From Shinella sp. H4-D48 (GTDB lineage Bacteria > Pseudomonadota > Alphaproteobacteria > Rhizobiales > Rhizobiaceae): a DNA stretch of 64,000 nt. A program made the position numbers and the translations under genes. Of this stretch, positions 46,284-55,130 are shown piece after piece. Position 1 is the first letter of the stretch; every line of letters starts with the position of its first letter. The notes below the pieces were generated by a model, which saw nothing but the letters and a program-made list of their open reading frames with translations, searched no databases and was not told where the DNA came from. The stretch lies in NCBI RefSeq assembly GCF_022637395.1, contig NZ_CP093337.1, forward strand, positions 1,286,001 to 1,350,000, in the 5' to 3' direction.

Positions 46284-47411
46284 ATGGAATTCGCACCCCA
46301 ACAAGATGAAGCGCTGAAGGCCGTTTCGCGGTGGCTAAAGGACGGGCGCGAGCCCTTGTTCCGGCTCTTCGGCTATGCCGGCACCGGCAAGACGACGCTC
46401 GCACGCCATTTCGCCGAGAATGTCGATGGAGAGGTGCTGTTTGCGGCTTTCACCGGCAAGGCAGCGCAGGTGCTGCGTTCCAAGGGCGCCTCCAATGCGA
46501 AGACGATCCACTCGCTGATCTATCGCCCGCGCGGCGAGGAAGAGGTGTCCGACGAGGAGACCGGCAAGACCTCGATCTCGCCCATGTTCTCCATCAACCG
46601 CCAGAGCCCCGTCGCCAAGGCCGCGCTGGTCGTGGTGGATGAGTGCTCCATGGTCGACGAGGCGCTTGGCCGCGACCTCATGAGCTTCGGCACGCCGATC
46701 CTTGTACTTGGCGATCCCGGTCAGTTGCCGCCGGTGAGCGGTGGCGGCTACTTCACCAATCAGGAGCCGGATTACCTTCTGACGGACATCCATCGTCAGG
46801 CACGCGACAACCCGATCATCCAGCTTGCCATGCAGGTGCGGGAAGGCAGCGACATCGATTACGGCGATTATGGCGCGGCCCGCGTCATCGGCCGCAACGA
46901 AGTCGACCAGTCGCTTGTGCTGGATGCCGATCAGGTTCTCGTCGGCACCAACCGCACGCGCCGCCGCTACAACCAGCGGCTCCGCGAGCTGAAGGGCTTC
47001 ACCACGGACTATCCGCAGTCGGGGGACAAGCTTGTGTGCCTGCGCAACGATCCGGCAAAGGGGCTGCTGAACGGCTCGCTCTGGCAGGTGATGAGTTCGT
47101 CCAAGGAGACGGTGAAGCCGGGCATCAACCTGATGATCCGGCCCGAAGACGACGACATGGATCGCGGCGCGGCCAAGATCAAGCTTCTGAAGGCGGCCTT
47201 CGAGAATCTCGACGAGGAAATCCCGTGGTCGACGCGCAAGCGTTATGACGAATTCGATTTCGGCTATGCGCTGACCGTGCACAAGGCGCAGGGTTCGCAG
47301 TGGAACAATGTCGTGTTGTTCGATGAAAGCTTCGCGTTTCGCGATACGCGCGAGCGGTGGCTCTATACCGCCATCACGCGTGCCGCTGAAACGCTGACGA
47401 TCGTTCGATAG
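46284..47411 (+). CDS. RecD-like ATP-dependent helicase
   Basis: A 375-residue superfamily 1B helicase core. Motif I is LFGYAGTGKTTLARHF, motif II VVVDECSMVDEAL, motif III LVLGDPGQLPPVSGGGYF, then DIHRQARDNPI, and motifs V/VI are FGYALTVHKAQGSQWNNVVLFDE and WLYTAITRAAETLTIV. It lacks the N-terminal extension of RecD2 and no recB/recC genes are near. It is a stand-alone RecD/Dda-sized enzyme common in alphaproteobacteria. The start ATG 46284 is favoured by homology (EFAPQQDEALKAV). Confidence 0.88.
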   Translation: MEFAPQQDEALKAVSRWLKDGREPLFRLFGYAGTGKTTLARHFAENVDGEVLFAAFTGKAAQVLRSKGASNAKTIHSLIYRPRGEEEVSDEETGKTSISPMFSINRQSPVAKAALVVVDECSMVDEALGRDLMSFGTPILVLGDPGQLPPVSGGGYFTNQEPDYLLTDIHRQARDNPIIQLAMQVREGSDIDYGDYGAARVIGRNEVDQSLVLDADQVLVGTNRTRRRYNQRLRELKGFTTDYPQSGDKLVCLRNDPAKGLLNGSLWQVMSSSKETVKPGINLMIRPEDDDMDRGAAKIKLLKAAFENLDEEIPWSTRKRYDEFDFGYALTVHKAQGSQWNNVVLFDESFAFRDTRERWLYTAITRAAETLTIVR

Positions 47412-47429
47412 GATCTTCGCTCGTCGGCC

Positions 47430-48110
47430 TCAGTGGCCGACGATCCCGAGCATGACGGCCTTGGCGATCGCCTGGAAGCGGTTGTTGCCGTTGAATTTGC
47501 CGATGATGGTCTTCTCCATGACCTGCACCTCACCTGGCTCCATGTCCAGCGCGCGGGCGATCCGGCTGGTCGGATAGCCTTCCGCCATCAGTTCCAAGCA
47601 ACGCAGTTCCACGGACGTGAGATGAGCTGGCGGGGCATTGTCGTTGACTTCGATTTCCGGCGCGGAGGTGAAGTCGAGCAGTTCGTTGATCTGCTGCATC
47701 TGCCGGCGGATCGTCGATTGCTGGGCGGCCAGTTCGCGTTTGCGCGCAAGCATCGCCGACTGGAAGACGAAGTCTGCCTCGTCCTGTGTCTGGGCGGCGG
47801 AAAGCTGCTCTAGAAGCTCCTGGATCACGGCGACCGGCATGCCGGTTTCGCGGCAGGTATTGACCACCGCCATCTGGTGGATCTCGCCCTGACCATAGAC
47901 GCGCATGGGACCGACGCGTGTGGCGGTCAGCAGGCCTTTTTCCTCGTAGAAGTGCAGGGTTCGGTGGGTCACGCCGAAGGCATTTGCCATGTCGGCGATG
48001 GCAAGGCGGCCCTCCGGCAGGTTGTCCGGCAGCGGCATTACCGGCAGAAAACGGATGGATTTGCGTTCGCCGTCCCGTGCTTCGGCTTTCTTCGGCGCCC
48101 CGGCCATCAT
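47430..48110 (-). CDS. Transcription regulator with MerR HTH and LuxR-type HTH
   Basis: A 226-residue protein with two DNA-binding modules. Residues about 35-105 are a MerR winged helix (IADMANAFGVTHRTLHFYEEKGLL...RVYGQGEIHQMAVVNTCRETG). A coiled dimerisation region follows (MLARKRELAAQQSTIRRQMQQI). Residues about 165-226 read LTSVELRCLELMAEGYPTSRIARALDMEPGEVQV...GNNRFQAIAKAVMLGIV, a LuxR/GerE helix-turn-helix. No effector domain is seen. ATG 48110 has GGAAGG upstream. No target gene is obvious. Confidence 0.82.
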   Translation of the reverse strand: MMAGAPKKAEARDGERKSIRFLPVMPLPDNLPEGRLAIADMANAFGVTHRTLHFYEEKGLLTATRVGPMRVYGQGEIHQMAVVNTCRETGMPVAVIQELLEQLSAAQTQDEADFVFQSAMLARKRELAAQQSTIRRQMQQINELLDFTSAPEIEVNDNAPPAHLTSVELRCLELMAEGYPTSRIARALDMEPGEVQVMEKTIIGKFNGNNRFQAIAKAVMLGIVGH

Positions 48111-48424
48111 GATAGCCTTCCACATGAAAGAAGAGTGGTCATAGATTACCCCCTGTTGCCAGTGCGGCCTGCTTTCGGAAAAGCCGGCGGTCGCGATGGC
48201 GCATAGTGTCGTGTGGCGTCCCGTCATCCGGGTGGTATGTGCATTGCCGTTGCCGGGGCATGATTGCGACAGCAATTCCGACCGTGGTCCCTGCAAGGGA
48301 AGGCAGGGCGGAATCCTATCGACGCGCTCGTTATACAAAAATAGCTGCACCGCGTGCGAATGCCTATCGCTACATCTAGGGATGTATGTTTCGTGACCAG
48401 CTGCACGGGAAAGCGGCAGCGCCT
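48111..48424. other. Gap upstream of the MerR-LuxR gene
   Basis: A 314-base stretch between two minus-strand genes. It must hold the promoter of the MerR-type gene. A short palindrome (ACATC-TAGG-GATGT near 48373) is present, but nothing diagnostic and no gene was seen. Confidence 0.4.
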
Positions 48425-49507
48425 TCACTGCGAGGAGGGCGCGTCGTTCGGCGGCGCGATCTCGGCGAGCGTGCTCGGCGGCGTCGTGCTGCACGCCGTC
48501 GATTTTGCGCGCAAAGACGCGCTCGACGAGAGCCGGGAGGTCCGGTGGATCAGGCACTCCATGAGGCTGCTGGCAATGCCGGTGCGTGCGGCATGGCGAT
48601 AGAGCGGACCGTTCACGGAAAGGGCGCGCGCTGTGAAGTTCACCGCCTCGTAGGCGACGGCCTCGGCACTTCCCAATTGGTCGCGAGAAAAATGCCGCGT
48701 ATCGACCGCCACGCCCGAGCTTTCGTGGAAAAGGCGGATATAGACGCCGTTTCCATCCGGCTGCGTTTCGATGCGGATGGCATAGGACAAAGCAACGGGT
48801 TCGTTCTCACGCGATCCGGCGACACGTACGGTCCTGTGATAGCCCGCTGCCTTTTCGATGGCGTCGGCAAGAACGTGACATTCACTTCCGGCCGGCCAGC
48901 AGCGGAGAATGCGTAGGCGCGGCAGGGCCAAAGTCTGGCTGGGAAACCGATTCTGGGCTGACAGCGCGAACTGGGCCTTGCCGATCGCCGCATTGGTCGC
49001 GCCCTCATAGACTGATGGAGCGAGAAAAAAGAGCGGGAGCAAGGAGAAGAGCGCCAGGTGAGATGAGACGGGCGCTGGAAGCCAGGAGCGCGAGGGCGTG
49101 TCGGGCACGGAGCGGGGCCGGTGTGTCTCGATGTCGCGGATCGCTTTTACCGATGCGCTCATGCCGACGAAACTGTATTCCGGAACGTAGCTGCCGAGCG
49201 GCACGCGAATGCGGATGGGATCGGGCGCACCTTCCGTGTTGTAATACTGCTCCAGAAGCTTGCGCAGCTTTCCAGCCTGTACGCGCACCAAGGGGTCGCT
49301 CCCCGCATCGAAGCCGTGCGGGCGCCCGAAAACATCGACGCCAATGCTGTAACCCTTGAGGTGACTTGCCTTGCCGGACAGATCCATTTCGACGATGTAG
49401 GCGAGGAACGAGCGGAGGCGCTCCGAGCGGGCGAACGTCTCGCTGGCGATGATGGCCGAAAGGGCCAGCCGAACGCGCTCGCACGCCGGCCTTTCGATCC
49501 CGCTCAT
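48425..49507 (-). CDS. Winged-helix-like regulator with one membrane span
   Basis: A 360-residue protein. Residues about 1-120 (ALSAIIASETFARSERLRSFLAYIVE...KGYSIGVDVFGRP...DPLVRVQAGKLRKLLEQYY) match the domain found at the N-terminus of many rhizobial adenylate cyclase-like and TPR proteins, which resembles a winged-helix DNA-binding fold. A hydrophobic span (LALFSLLPLFFLAPSVY) follows, then about 150 residues of unassigned, probably periplasmic domain and a Ser/Thr/Pro/Ala-rich tail. The layout recalls ToxR/CadC-type one-component sensors, though the first domain is of a different kind. The start ATG 49507 is tentative. Confidence 0.6.
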   Translation of the reverse strand: MSGIERPACERVRLALSAIIASETFARSERLRSFLAYIVEMDLSGKASHLKGYSIGVDVFGRPHGFDAGSDPLVRVQAGKLRKLLEQYYNTEGAPDPIRIRVPLGSYVPEYSFVGMSASVKAIRDIETHRPRSVPDTPSRSWLPAPVSSHLALFSLLPLFFLAPSVYEGATNAAIGKAQFALSAQNRFPSQTLALPRLRILRCWPAGSECHVLADAIEKAAGYHRTVRVAGSRENEPVALSYAIRIETQPDGNGVYIRLFHESSGVAVDTRHFSRDQLGSAEAVAYEAVNFTARALSVNGPLYRHAARTGIASSLMECLIHRTSRLSSSASLRAKSTACSTTPPSTLAEIAPPNDAPSSQ

Positions 49508-49635
49508 CGTGTCGCCATAAAGGAGACCATCGTTGTTGCGACGTCCTTCCCGTTCCGTCGGGCGCTTAAGCATGCCCTAAAATTTCAGGGGTACTTTACC
49601 GGTGATTCCCAAGGTGCGGCAAGGGGGCTGCGCGC

Positions 49636-49645
49636 ACTGTATACA
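49636..49645. promoter_or_regulatory. Palindrome CTGTATACAG in a divergent promoter region
   Basis: A perfect 10-bp palindrome between the winged-helix gene (minus) and pdxJ (plus). The core TGTATACA resembles GntR-family sites. It is a short motif, so chance is possible. Confidence 0.35.
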
Positions 49646-49742
49646 GATGAGTCGCAAGCACCGCCAACGAGCGCGTTGCGGGTGATTGCTCTTGTGGAAA
49701 CAACCGGCTAGACCTTTCTTTTGAAAGGGAGACCATGTCGCT

Positions 49743-50495
49743 ATGCCTGCAAAACTGTCGGTCAATCTGAACGCAATCGCCATGCTGCGCAACCGCCGGG
49801 ACCTGCCCTGGCCGAGCGTCACCGATCTCGGCCGGATCGCGCTCGAGGCAGGCGCGAGCGGACTGACGGTGCATCCCCGGCCTGACCAGCGGCATGTACG
49901 TTTCAGCGATCTCGCAACGCTCCGTGCGTTGATCGACGACGCGGCTGCGGGCGCGGAATTCAATATTGAGGGTTTCCCCGAAGAAAACTTCATGCGGCTC
50001 GTGGAGGAGCATCGCCCCGAGCAGGTGACGCTGGTGCCCGATGATCCGTCACAGGCGACTTCCGACCATGGCTGGGACTTCCGCAAGAGCCACAATCTGC
50101 TGGGCAATATCATCGGCCGCCTGAAGAAGCTTGGCCTTCGCGTCTCGGTCTTCGCCGATGGCGATCCTGACCGCGAGGCACTGACCATTGCAAGGGAGGT
50201 CGGCGCCGACAGGATCGAGCTCTATACCGGCCCCTATGGTGGTTGCTATGACAATCCCGCGGAGGGCGAGCGCATTCTGAAAACGCTCGGCGAGACCGCG
50301 GATATCGCCTTCGATCTCGGCCTCGGCGTCAATGCCGGTCACGACCTGACGGTCGCCAACCTGCCGCCGCTCGTTGCCCGCATACCGCGCCTTGCCGAGG
50401 TGTCTATCGGCCACGGCCTGACGGCCGATGCGCTGCAATATGGCATGGCCGAGACCGTACGCCGCTTCTGCCGCGCCTGCGGGCAGGATGTCTGA
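49743..50495 (+). CDS. pdxJ: Pyridoxine 5'-phosphate synthase
   Basis: A 250-residue TIM-barrel enzyme that condenses deoxyxylulose 5-phosphate with 1-amino-acetone 3-phosphate, closing the de novo vitamin B6 pathway. Family motifs are [86 protein letters not shown] and [16 protein letters not shown]. No other pdx genes are adjacent. Confidence 0.95.
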   Translation: MPAKLSVNLNAIAMLRNRRDLPWPSVTDLGRIALEAGASGLTVHPRPDQRHVRFSDLATLRALIDDAAAGAEFNIEGFPEENFMRLVEEHRPEQVTLVPDDPSQATSDHGWDFRKSHNLLGNIIGRLKKLGLRVSVFADGDPDREALTIAREVGADRIELYTGPYGGCYDNPAEGERILKTLGETADIAFDLGLGVNAGHDLTVANLPPLVARIPRLAEVSIGHGLTADALQYGMAETVRRFCRACGQDV

Positions 50496-50535
50496 GGCGA
50501 TGCGGCGCGCCCGATGGCACGCCGCATCCTGATTG

Positions 50536-51423
50536 TCAGCCGAGCAGAGCTGCCTTGTTGGCGGCAACGAAATCCTCGAGCGTGGTGAGGCGGCGGCCGG
50601 ACAGGGTTTCTGCGTCCGTCGTCACCATCGCGATCTTGCCTTCGCGCGTGTTGGCGTCGAAGGATACGACGGTCGGGATGACGGCCTCGGGCAGGCCGGC
50701 ACCCTTCAGGCCCTCGGCAAGCTGCTCATCCGTGATATGGACGACATTCAGCGGCTTGCCCGTGGCGGCCGAGACGACGGCGGCGATTTCATCCGCCGTG
50801 CGGCCCTTCGGGCCTGTCAGCGTGTAGGTCGTGCTTTCCGAGCCTGCCTTCAGGATCGCGCCGGCAAGGGCCGCTGCCGTATCCGCGCGGGTGATATGGG
50901 CGATCTTGCCCTGGCCGGTCGATGTGTACCAGGAACCGGTCTGCAGCGCGTGCGGCAGCGACATGAAGAGATTTTCCGCATACCAGTCATCGCGCAGGAT
51001 CGTGTAGGGGATGCCCGTCGCCTTGATGGCCTTTTCGGTGCCGAGATGATCGGGCGCGAAGGTCACAAGCGAATCGTCCGGCTGCGGCATGGACGTGTAG
51101 AGGATGTGCTTCGCGCCGGCCTTCTTCGCAGCGGCGACGGCCGCCTCATGCTGGGCGAGGCGCCGGCCCGGCTTGTCGAGCGCGTCGGTGGAAATGATGA
51201 GGACCTTGCCGGCACCCGCGAAGGCTGCGTCGAGCGATGCCGGATCGTCGAAATCGGCGGCACGCACGGTGACGCCGCGTGCGGCATATTCACTCAGCTT
51301 TGCGGTATCGCGGCTGGTCGCGATGAGGTTTGCCGGCGCCACCTTGCCAGAGGCAAGAAGCGTGTCGAGCACCAGCCGGCCCAGGTGGCCCGATGCGCCG
51401 GTGATGATGATGGTTTCGGACAT
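50536..51423 (-). CDS. NAD(P)H:quinone oxidoreductase (QOR2/YtfG type)
   Basis: A 295-residue atypical short-chain dehydrogenase of the NmrA branch. It opens with TIIITGASGHLGRLVLDTLL (dinucleotide-binding) and contains ILYTSMPQPDDSL and YTILRDDWYAEN, as in E. coli QorB/YtfG. It is thought to reduce quinones. The gene is divergent from an HxlR regulator with a palindrome between them, the same arrangement as qor2/qorR of Corynebacterium. Confidence 0.85.
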   Translation of the reverse strand: MSETIIITGASGHLGRLVLDTLLASGKVAPANLIATSRDTAKLSEYAARGVTVRAADFDDPASLDAAFAGAGKVLIISTDALDKPGRRLAQHEAAVAAAKKAGAKHILYTSMPQPDDSLVTFAPDHLGTEKAIKATGIPYTILRDDWYAENLFMSLPHALQTGSWYTSTGQGKIAHITRADTAAALAGAILKAGSESTTYTLTGPKGRTADEIAAVVSAATGKPLNVVHITDEQLAEGLKGAGLPEAVIPTVVSFDANTREGKIAMVTTDAETLSGRRLTTLEDFVAANKAALLG

Positions 51424-51487
51424 GGACTTTGCCTTTCTCTCGATATCGTGGGGGAAGGCAAAGCGCCTGCTGACCCGATGGAATAAG

Positions 51488-51502
51488 GTCTCAAATTGAG
51501 AC
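51488..51502. promoter_or_regulatory. Operator between the quinone reductase and HxlR genes
   Basis: GTCTCAA-A-TTGAGAC is a perfect 7-bp inverted repeat in the divergent intergenic region, 65 bases upstream of the reductase start and 78 upstream of the regulator start. This position fits joint control by the HxlR protein. Confidence 0.65.
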
Positions 51503-51580
51503 TATCTCTAATTTGGTGATATGCTAGGATAAGTAAAGGAGGCAGTTTTTCCTGCCGTGGTTACCTGGAGGGAACCTGCC

Positions 51581-51988
51581 ATGAACAAGATGATCGACCG
51601 CGCCGACGGCGAACGCGTCATTCTCATCGACGGTGTCGCAATGTCGATGAGCGACTGTCCCGTGCGTGACGTGCTGGACAGCGTGGGCGGCAAGTGGACC
51701 TCGCTGATGATTCTTGGCCTTGCCGACGGTCCGCGCCGTTTCTCGCAGTTGCGCCGCTTCATTCCCGATATCTCGCAACGCATGCTGACCCAGACGCTGC
51801 GCGACCTCCAGCGCGACGGCTACATCACGCGCACCGTCTATCCCACGCAGCCACCCAGCGTCGAATATGCGCTCACGCCGCTCGGGCACTCCTTTCTTGC
51901 ACTTCTGCGTTCCCTGGTGCACTGGTCGACGGAGAACCACGGCGCGATCCGCGCCGCGCGATCGGTCTACGACGCTGAACAGAACTGA
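51581..51988 (+). CDS. HxlR-family transcription regulator
   Basis: A 135-residue winged-helix regulator. The N-terminus has the characteristic [23 protein letters not shown]; Cys26 in this motif is the redox-reactive residue of QorR, HypR and YodB relatives. The HTH is [34 protein letters not shown] 51581 has GGAGGG at good spacing. It likely senses quinones or disulfide stress and controls the adjacent quinone reductase; the flavin monooxygenase gene follows 18 bases later and may share the control. Confidence 0.88.
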   Translation: MNKMIDRADGERVILIDGVAMSMSDCPVRDVLDSVGGKWTSLMILGLADGPRRFSQLRRFIPDISQRMLTQTLRDLQRDGYITRTVYPTQPPSVEYALTPLGHSFLALLRSLVHWSTENHGAIRAARSVYDAEQN

Positions 51989-52006
51989 GGTCTCGGCGGG
52001 GAAAGC

Positions 52007-53251
52007 ATGAAGCCATTGGATATCGGTATTGCCGGAGCGGGGCCTGCGGGGCTTGCCGCTGCACTCTTTCTGGCGCGTGCCGGCCACCGGGTCGAAATCA
52101 TCGAACGTTTCGAGCAGCCATCCCCAGTCGGTTCGGGCCTTTTGATGCAGCCGACCGGACTGACGGTGCTCGACGCACTCGGCTTGTCCTCAACGATCCA
52201 CAGTCTTGGCAACCGGATCGAGCGGCTGCACGGTGCCGATGCGCGCAGTGGCCGCACCGTGCTCGACGTTCGTTATGATGCGCTTTCCGGCGGGCGTTAC
52301 GGTCTTGCCGTGCATCGCGCCGCTTTGTTCTCGACCCTGCACGACTCCGTGGTGGCGGAACGAATTGCGGTGCGCACCGGCATTGCGCTCGCCAAGGCCG
52401 AGACGCGGCAGGCGCGCACGGTGCTGCACGATGTGGATGGCGAGATCGTCGGTGATTATGATCTGGTGATCGATGCGACGGGTGCGCGTTCGCAGCTTGT
52501 CGCGGCGTCCGTCGTCGCGCCCGCAATCCGCGAACTGCCATGGGGCGCGTTCTGGGCGACGCTCGACTGTGACGGGATCGACCATGACTCGCGCGCGCTG
52601 ACGCAACGCTACGATGCGGCGAAAGTGATGATCGGCGTGCTGCCGGTCGGCCGGGCACATCGGGCGGAAGGCAGCAAGGCCGCCTTTTTCTGGAGCCTCA
52701 AGATTGCCGATTCCGATGCCATAAGACAGGCCGGGCTTGCACGCTGGAAGGCGGGCATTGCCGATTACTGGCCGCAAACGTTGCCGTTTCTCGACCAGAT
52801 CACGGACTGGGATCAGCTGGCGCTGGCGCGCTACGCCCATCGCACGGCGCTTCCGCCGCATGCCGACGGCATCGTCTTCATCGGCGACAGCGCGCATTCC
52901 ACCAGCCCGCAACTCGGGCAGGGCGCGAACATGGCGCTGCTCGACGCGGCCGCACTGGCACATGCGCTGTCATCGGCCGGCAGCGTCGTGGAAGCGCTCG
53001 CATCCTACGCTGCGGCGCGGCGCAATCACGTGCGGCTCTTTCAGTTGCTATCCTATGTCTTCACGCCGTTTTATCAGTCGGATTCACGGGCGATCGCCTG
53101 GCTGCGCGACCGGCTGGTCGCGACCGTCGCAAAGATCCCGCCGGCGCCGCAGCTTCTGGCATCCATCGTCTCCGGCACGCTCGCCGACCCGTTCGCCCGG
53201 GCCGGCTTGCAGGAATGCCGCTGGCTGGAGGCGGCGCTCCGCGAAGCCTAG
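52007..53251 (+). CDS. FAD-dependent monooxygenase
   Basis: A 414-residue flavin hydroxylase of the UbiH/PHBH group. The dinucleotide fold is DIGIAGAGPAGLAAALFLARAGHRVEIIER, the DG-like motif appears as YDLVIDATGARS, and the flavin-binding GD motif is IVFIGDSAHSTSPQLGQGANMALLDAAALAHAL. It lies 18 bases after the HxlR gene. Its substrate, perhaps an aromatic compound, is not identifiable. Its neighbours suggest quinone or phenol metabolism. Confidence 0.88.
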   Translation: MKPLDIGIAGAGPAGLAAALFLARAGHRVEIIERFEQPSPVGSGLLMQPTGLTVLDALGLSSTIHSLGNRIERLHGADARSGRTVLDVRYDALSGGRYGLAVHRAALFSTLHDSVVAERIAVRTGIALAKAETRQARTVLHDVDGEIVGDYDLVIDATGARSQLVAASVVAPAIRELPWGAFWATLDCDGIDHDSRALTQRYDAAKVMIGVLPVGRAHRAEGSKAAFFWSLKIADSDAIRQAGLARWKAGIADYWPQTLPFLDQITDWDQLALARYAHRTALPPHADGIVFIGDSAHSTSPQLGQGANMALLDAAALAHALSSAGSVVEALASYAAARRNHVRLFQLLSYVFTPFYQSDSRAIAWLRDRLVATVAKIPPAPQLLASIVSGTLADPFARAGLQECRWLEAALREA

Positions 53252-53254
53252 TCG

Positions 53255-53968
53255 TCAGGCCGCCCGGCTGGCAACGTCTGAGCCGAGAGCGAAATCGACG
53301 GCGGCCTTCGCGTGGATGGCCGTCGAATCGAAACCCGGCAGCGGCAGAGCATCGGGATCGAGCAGCATACAGATCTCCGTGCAGCCGAGGATGACACAGT
53401 CGGCACCGTGAAGGCGGGCAGTTTCGATCAGCGCGAGCATGCGCGCATGGGAGCTTTCCAGCACCTTGCCCTGGCACAATTCGTCGAAGATCACGTCATG
53501 AACCAGCGTGCGCCCCGCCTCGTCGGGCACCATGACGTCGAGGCCCGTCATCTTCATACGGTCGGCATAGAAGCCGTGTTCCATCGTGTAACGCGTCGCG
53601 AGCAACAGAGGACGACGCTTGCCGGCGGCGAGAATGCTGCGGGCGGTTTCGTCGATGATGTTGAGGAGAGGAGCCTTCACCGCGCTTTGGACCGCATCGG
53701 CCACGAGATGCATCGTGTTGGTGCAGATCAGCACGCAGTCCGCGCCGGCCTTCTCCAGCCCCGCCGCCACCGCGCCAAGCCTGTCGCCGGCCGCCTCCCA
53801 GCGCCCGGACTTCTGCAAATCGACGATGGACTGGAAATCGACGGAGTGCACGATGACATCGGCGGAATGCAGGCCGCCGCGCCGCGCGCGCACGGCCTCG
53901 TTGATCATGCGATAATAGACCGCTGTGCTCTCGAAGCTCATGCCGCCGATAAGGCCGATGGTTTTCAT
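53255..53968 (-). CDS. Aspartate/glutamate racemase family protein
   Basis: A 237-residue cofactor-independent racemase. The two catalytic cysteines are in VLICTNTMHLVADA and VILGCTEICMLL. It opens KTIGLIGGMSFESTAVYYRMINEAV, typical of aspartate racemase/YgeA rather than MurI. The gene diverges from an Lrp/AsnC regulator, a common pairing for amino acid metabolism genes. The preferred amino acid is not known. Confidence 0.9.
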   Translation of the reverse strand: MKTIGLIGGMSFESTAVYYRMINEAVRARRGGLHSADVIVHSVDFQSIVDLQKSGRWEAAGDRLGAVAAGLEKAGADCVLICTNTMHLVADAVQSAVKAPLLNIIDETARSILAAGKRRPLLLATRYTMEHGFYADRMKMTGLDVMVPDEAGRTLVHDVIFDELCQGKVLESSHARMLALIETARLHGADCVILGCTEICMLLDPDALPLPGFDSTAIHAKAAVDFALGSDVASRAA

Positions 53969-54075
53969 CGTCGTTTCCTCGTCACTTTTCCAGTTGCCTT
54001 CAGACTGGGGCCAGACGCGCGGCGATTGTTTGCAAAGTTGCAACGGTTATTCGGTCTTTTCGGCATCTTCCTCTT

Positions 54076-54111
54076 GCGTAGATCTAATATTACGCGAATA
54101 ATTTGCGCGTA
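54076..54111. promoter_or_regulatory. Clustered half-sites between the racemase and Lrp genes
   Basis: Three related half-sites occur in alternating orientation: GCGTA (54076-54080), TACGCG (54091-54096) and CGCGTA (54106-54111), about 15 bases apart. Phased, degenerate arrays of this type suit Lrp-family oligomers. The site lies 27 bases upstream of the Lrp start. Confidence 0.55.
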
Positions 54112-54137
54112 GACTGATTTTATCGAGGAATCCGCGC

Positions 54138-54602
54138 GTGCTTGACGATCGTGACCGGAAATTGCTGGCCTTGCTTCAGGAGGATGCGGGCGCGTCGGTG
54201 GCGGTGCTCGCCGAGAAGGTGAGCCTCTCACTGTCGGCCTGTGCCCGACGCATCCAGCGGCTGGAGGAGAGCGGCCATATTGCGGGGCGGATCGCGCTAC
54301 TGGACCGCGAGAAGATGGGCGTGCCGACGACGGTCTTCGCACTCATCAAGACGGCGCATCATTCCGATGACTGGATCAAACTGTTTGCGCGGGCGATTGC
54401 CGATATACCTGAGGTGGTCGAGGCGCACCGGCTGACCGGGAATTACGATTATATCCTGAAGGTGGTGCTGCCGCGCGTCGAGCATTATGACGTCGTCTAC
54501 AAGCGCATCGTGCGGCGGGTCGAGCTGTTCGACGTGTCGGCCTCTATATCCATGGAGGTGTTGAAGTCCGGGGCGAGGCTACCCGTCGAGCACGCGCAGT
54601 AG
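54138..54602 (+). CDS. Lrp/AsnC-family regulator
   Basis: A 154-residue feast/famine regulator. The N-terminal HTH (LDDRDRKLLALLQEDAGASVAVLAEKVSLSLSACARRIQRLEESG) precedes a RAM/ACT-like effector domain (EVVEAHRLTGNYDYILKVVLPRVEHYDVVYKRIVRR). GTG start 54138 with GAGGAA upstream. Divergence from the racemase gene suggests it controls that gene in response to an amino acid. Confidence 0.9.
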   Translation: MLDDRDRKLLALLQEDAGASVAVLAEKVSLSLSACARRIQRLEESGHIAGRIALLDREKMGVPTTVFALIKTAHHSDDWIKLFARAIADIPEVVEAHRLTGNYDYILKVVLPRVEHYDVVYKRIVRRVELFDVSASISMEVLKSGARLPVEHAQ

Positions 54603-54611
54603 CCCAAAGAA

Positions 54612-54635
54612 AAAGGCCGGTCGAAACCGGCCTTT
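54612..54635. terminator. Bidirectional terminator between Lrp and csp genes
   Basis: AAAGGCCGGT-CGAA-ACCGGCCTTT: a 10-bp perfect stem with a stable tetraloop, A- and T-flanked, between convergent genes. Confidence 0.92.
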
Positions 54636-54659
54636 CCAATCTCTCAATTCAATCGCGGA

Positions 54660-54869
54660 TCAGGCTGCTGCGAGCTGATCGGCCGACATCTTGCCGGACT
54701 TGCGGTCGCGGACCAGCTCGAAGCTGACCTTCTGACCTTCGTCCAGGCCAACGAGGCCAGCGCGCTGTACAGCGGAGATGTGGACGAAAACGTCCGGTTC
54801 ACCGCTGTCCTGCTGAATGAAGCCGTAGCCCTTGGTCGTGTTGAACCACTTTACAGTGCCAGTTGCCAT
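54660..54869 (-). CDS. cspA: Cold-shock protein (CspA family)
   Basis: A 69-residue OB-fold RNA chaperone. RNP1-like KGYGFIQQ and RNP2-like VFVHISAV are both present, in [20 protein letters not shown]...[15 protein letters not shown]. The ATG at 54869 has AGGAAAGG upstream. A long 5' leader is possible, as in other csp genes. The temperature response cannot be read from sequence. Confidence 0.95.
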   Translation of the reverse strand: MATGTVKWFNTTKGYGFIQQDSGEPDVFVHISAVQRAGLVGLDEGQKVSFELVRDRKSGKMSADQLAAA

Positions 54870-55099
54870 GACGAAACCTTTCCTAGCCGTCAAATCAATC
54901 TTCGGCCGCCGGGAGGCGGCCTTGGGTGGTCGAATTTGAAGGGGAAGTTCGTGAAGCTGCAGGCAGAGCCGGCAAAAGCAGAAGACAACGTTCAAATCTC
55001 GATGCGGGAGAAATAAGTGCTTCGCCGCAAGCGGTCAAGACGCGCCGTTGCGCATCTGGTCATTCGTTTTGCGCAGCGAATTTTGTTCCCGAAGAGAGC

Positions 55100-55122
55100 A
55101 GGCCCCGCTGATGACGGGGCCT
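55100..55122 (-). terminator. Terminator of the 55.1-55.5 kb gene
   Basis: AGGCCCCG-N7-CGGGGCCT: an 8-bp perfect stem just after the minus-strand gene's stop codon. Confidence 0.65.
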
Positions 55123-55130
55123 GTCCGGAA

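Noticed and set aside
48425-48570. A frameshift at the end of the winged-helix membrane regulator gene
   Set aside because: The Ser/Thr/Pro-rich tail looked odd, but third codon positions stay almost entirely G or C in the annotated frame to the stop, so no shift is needed.
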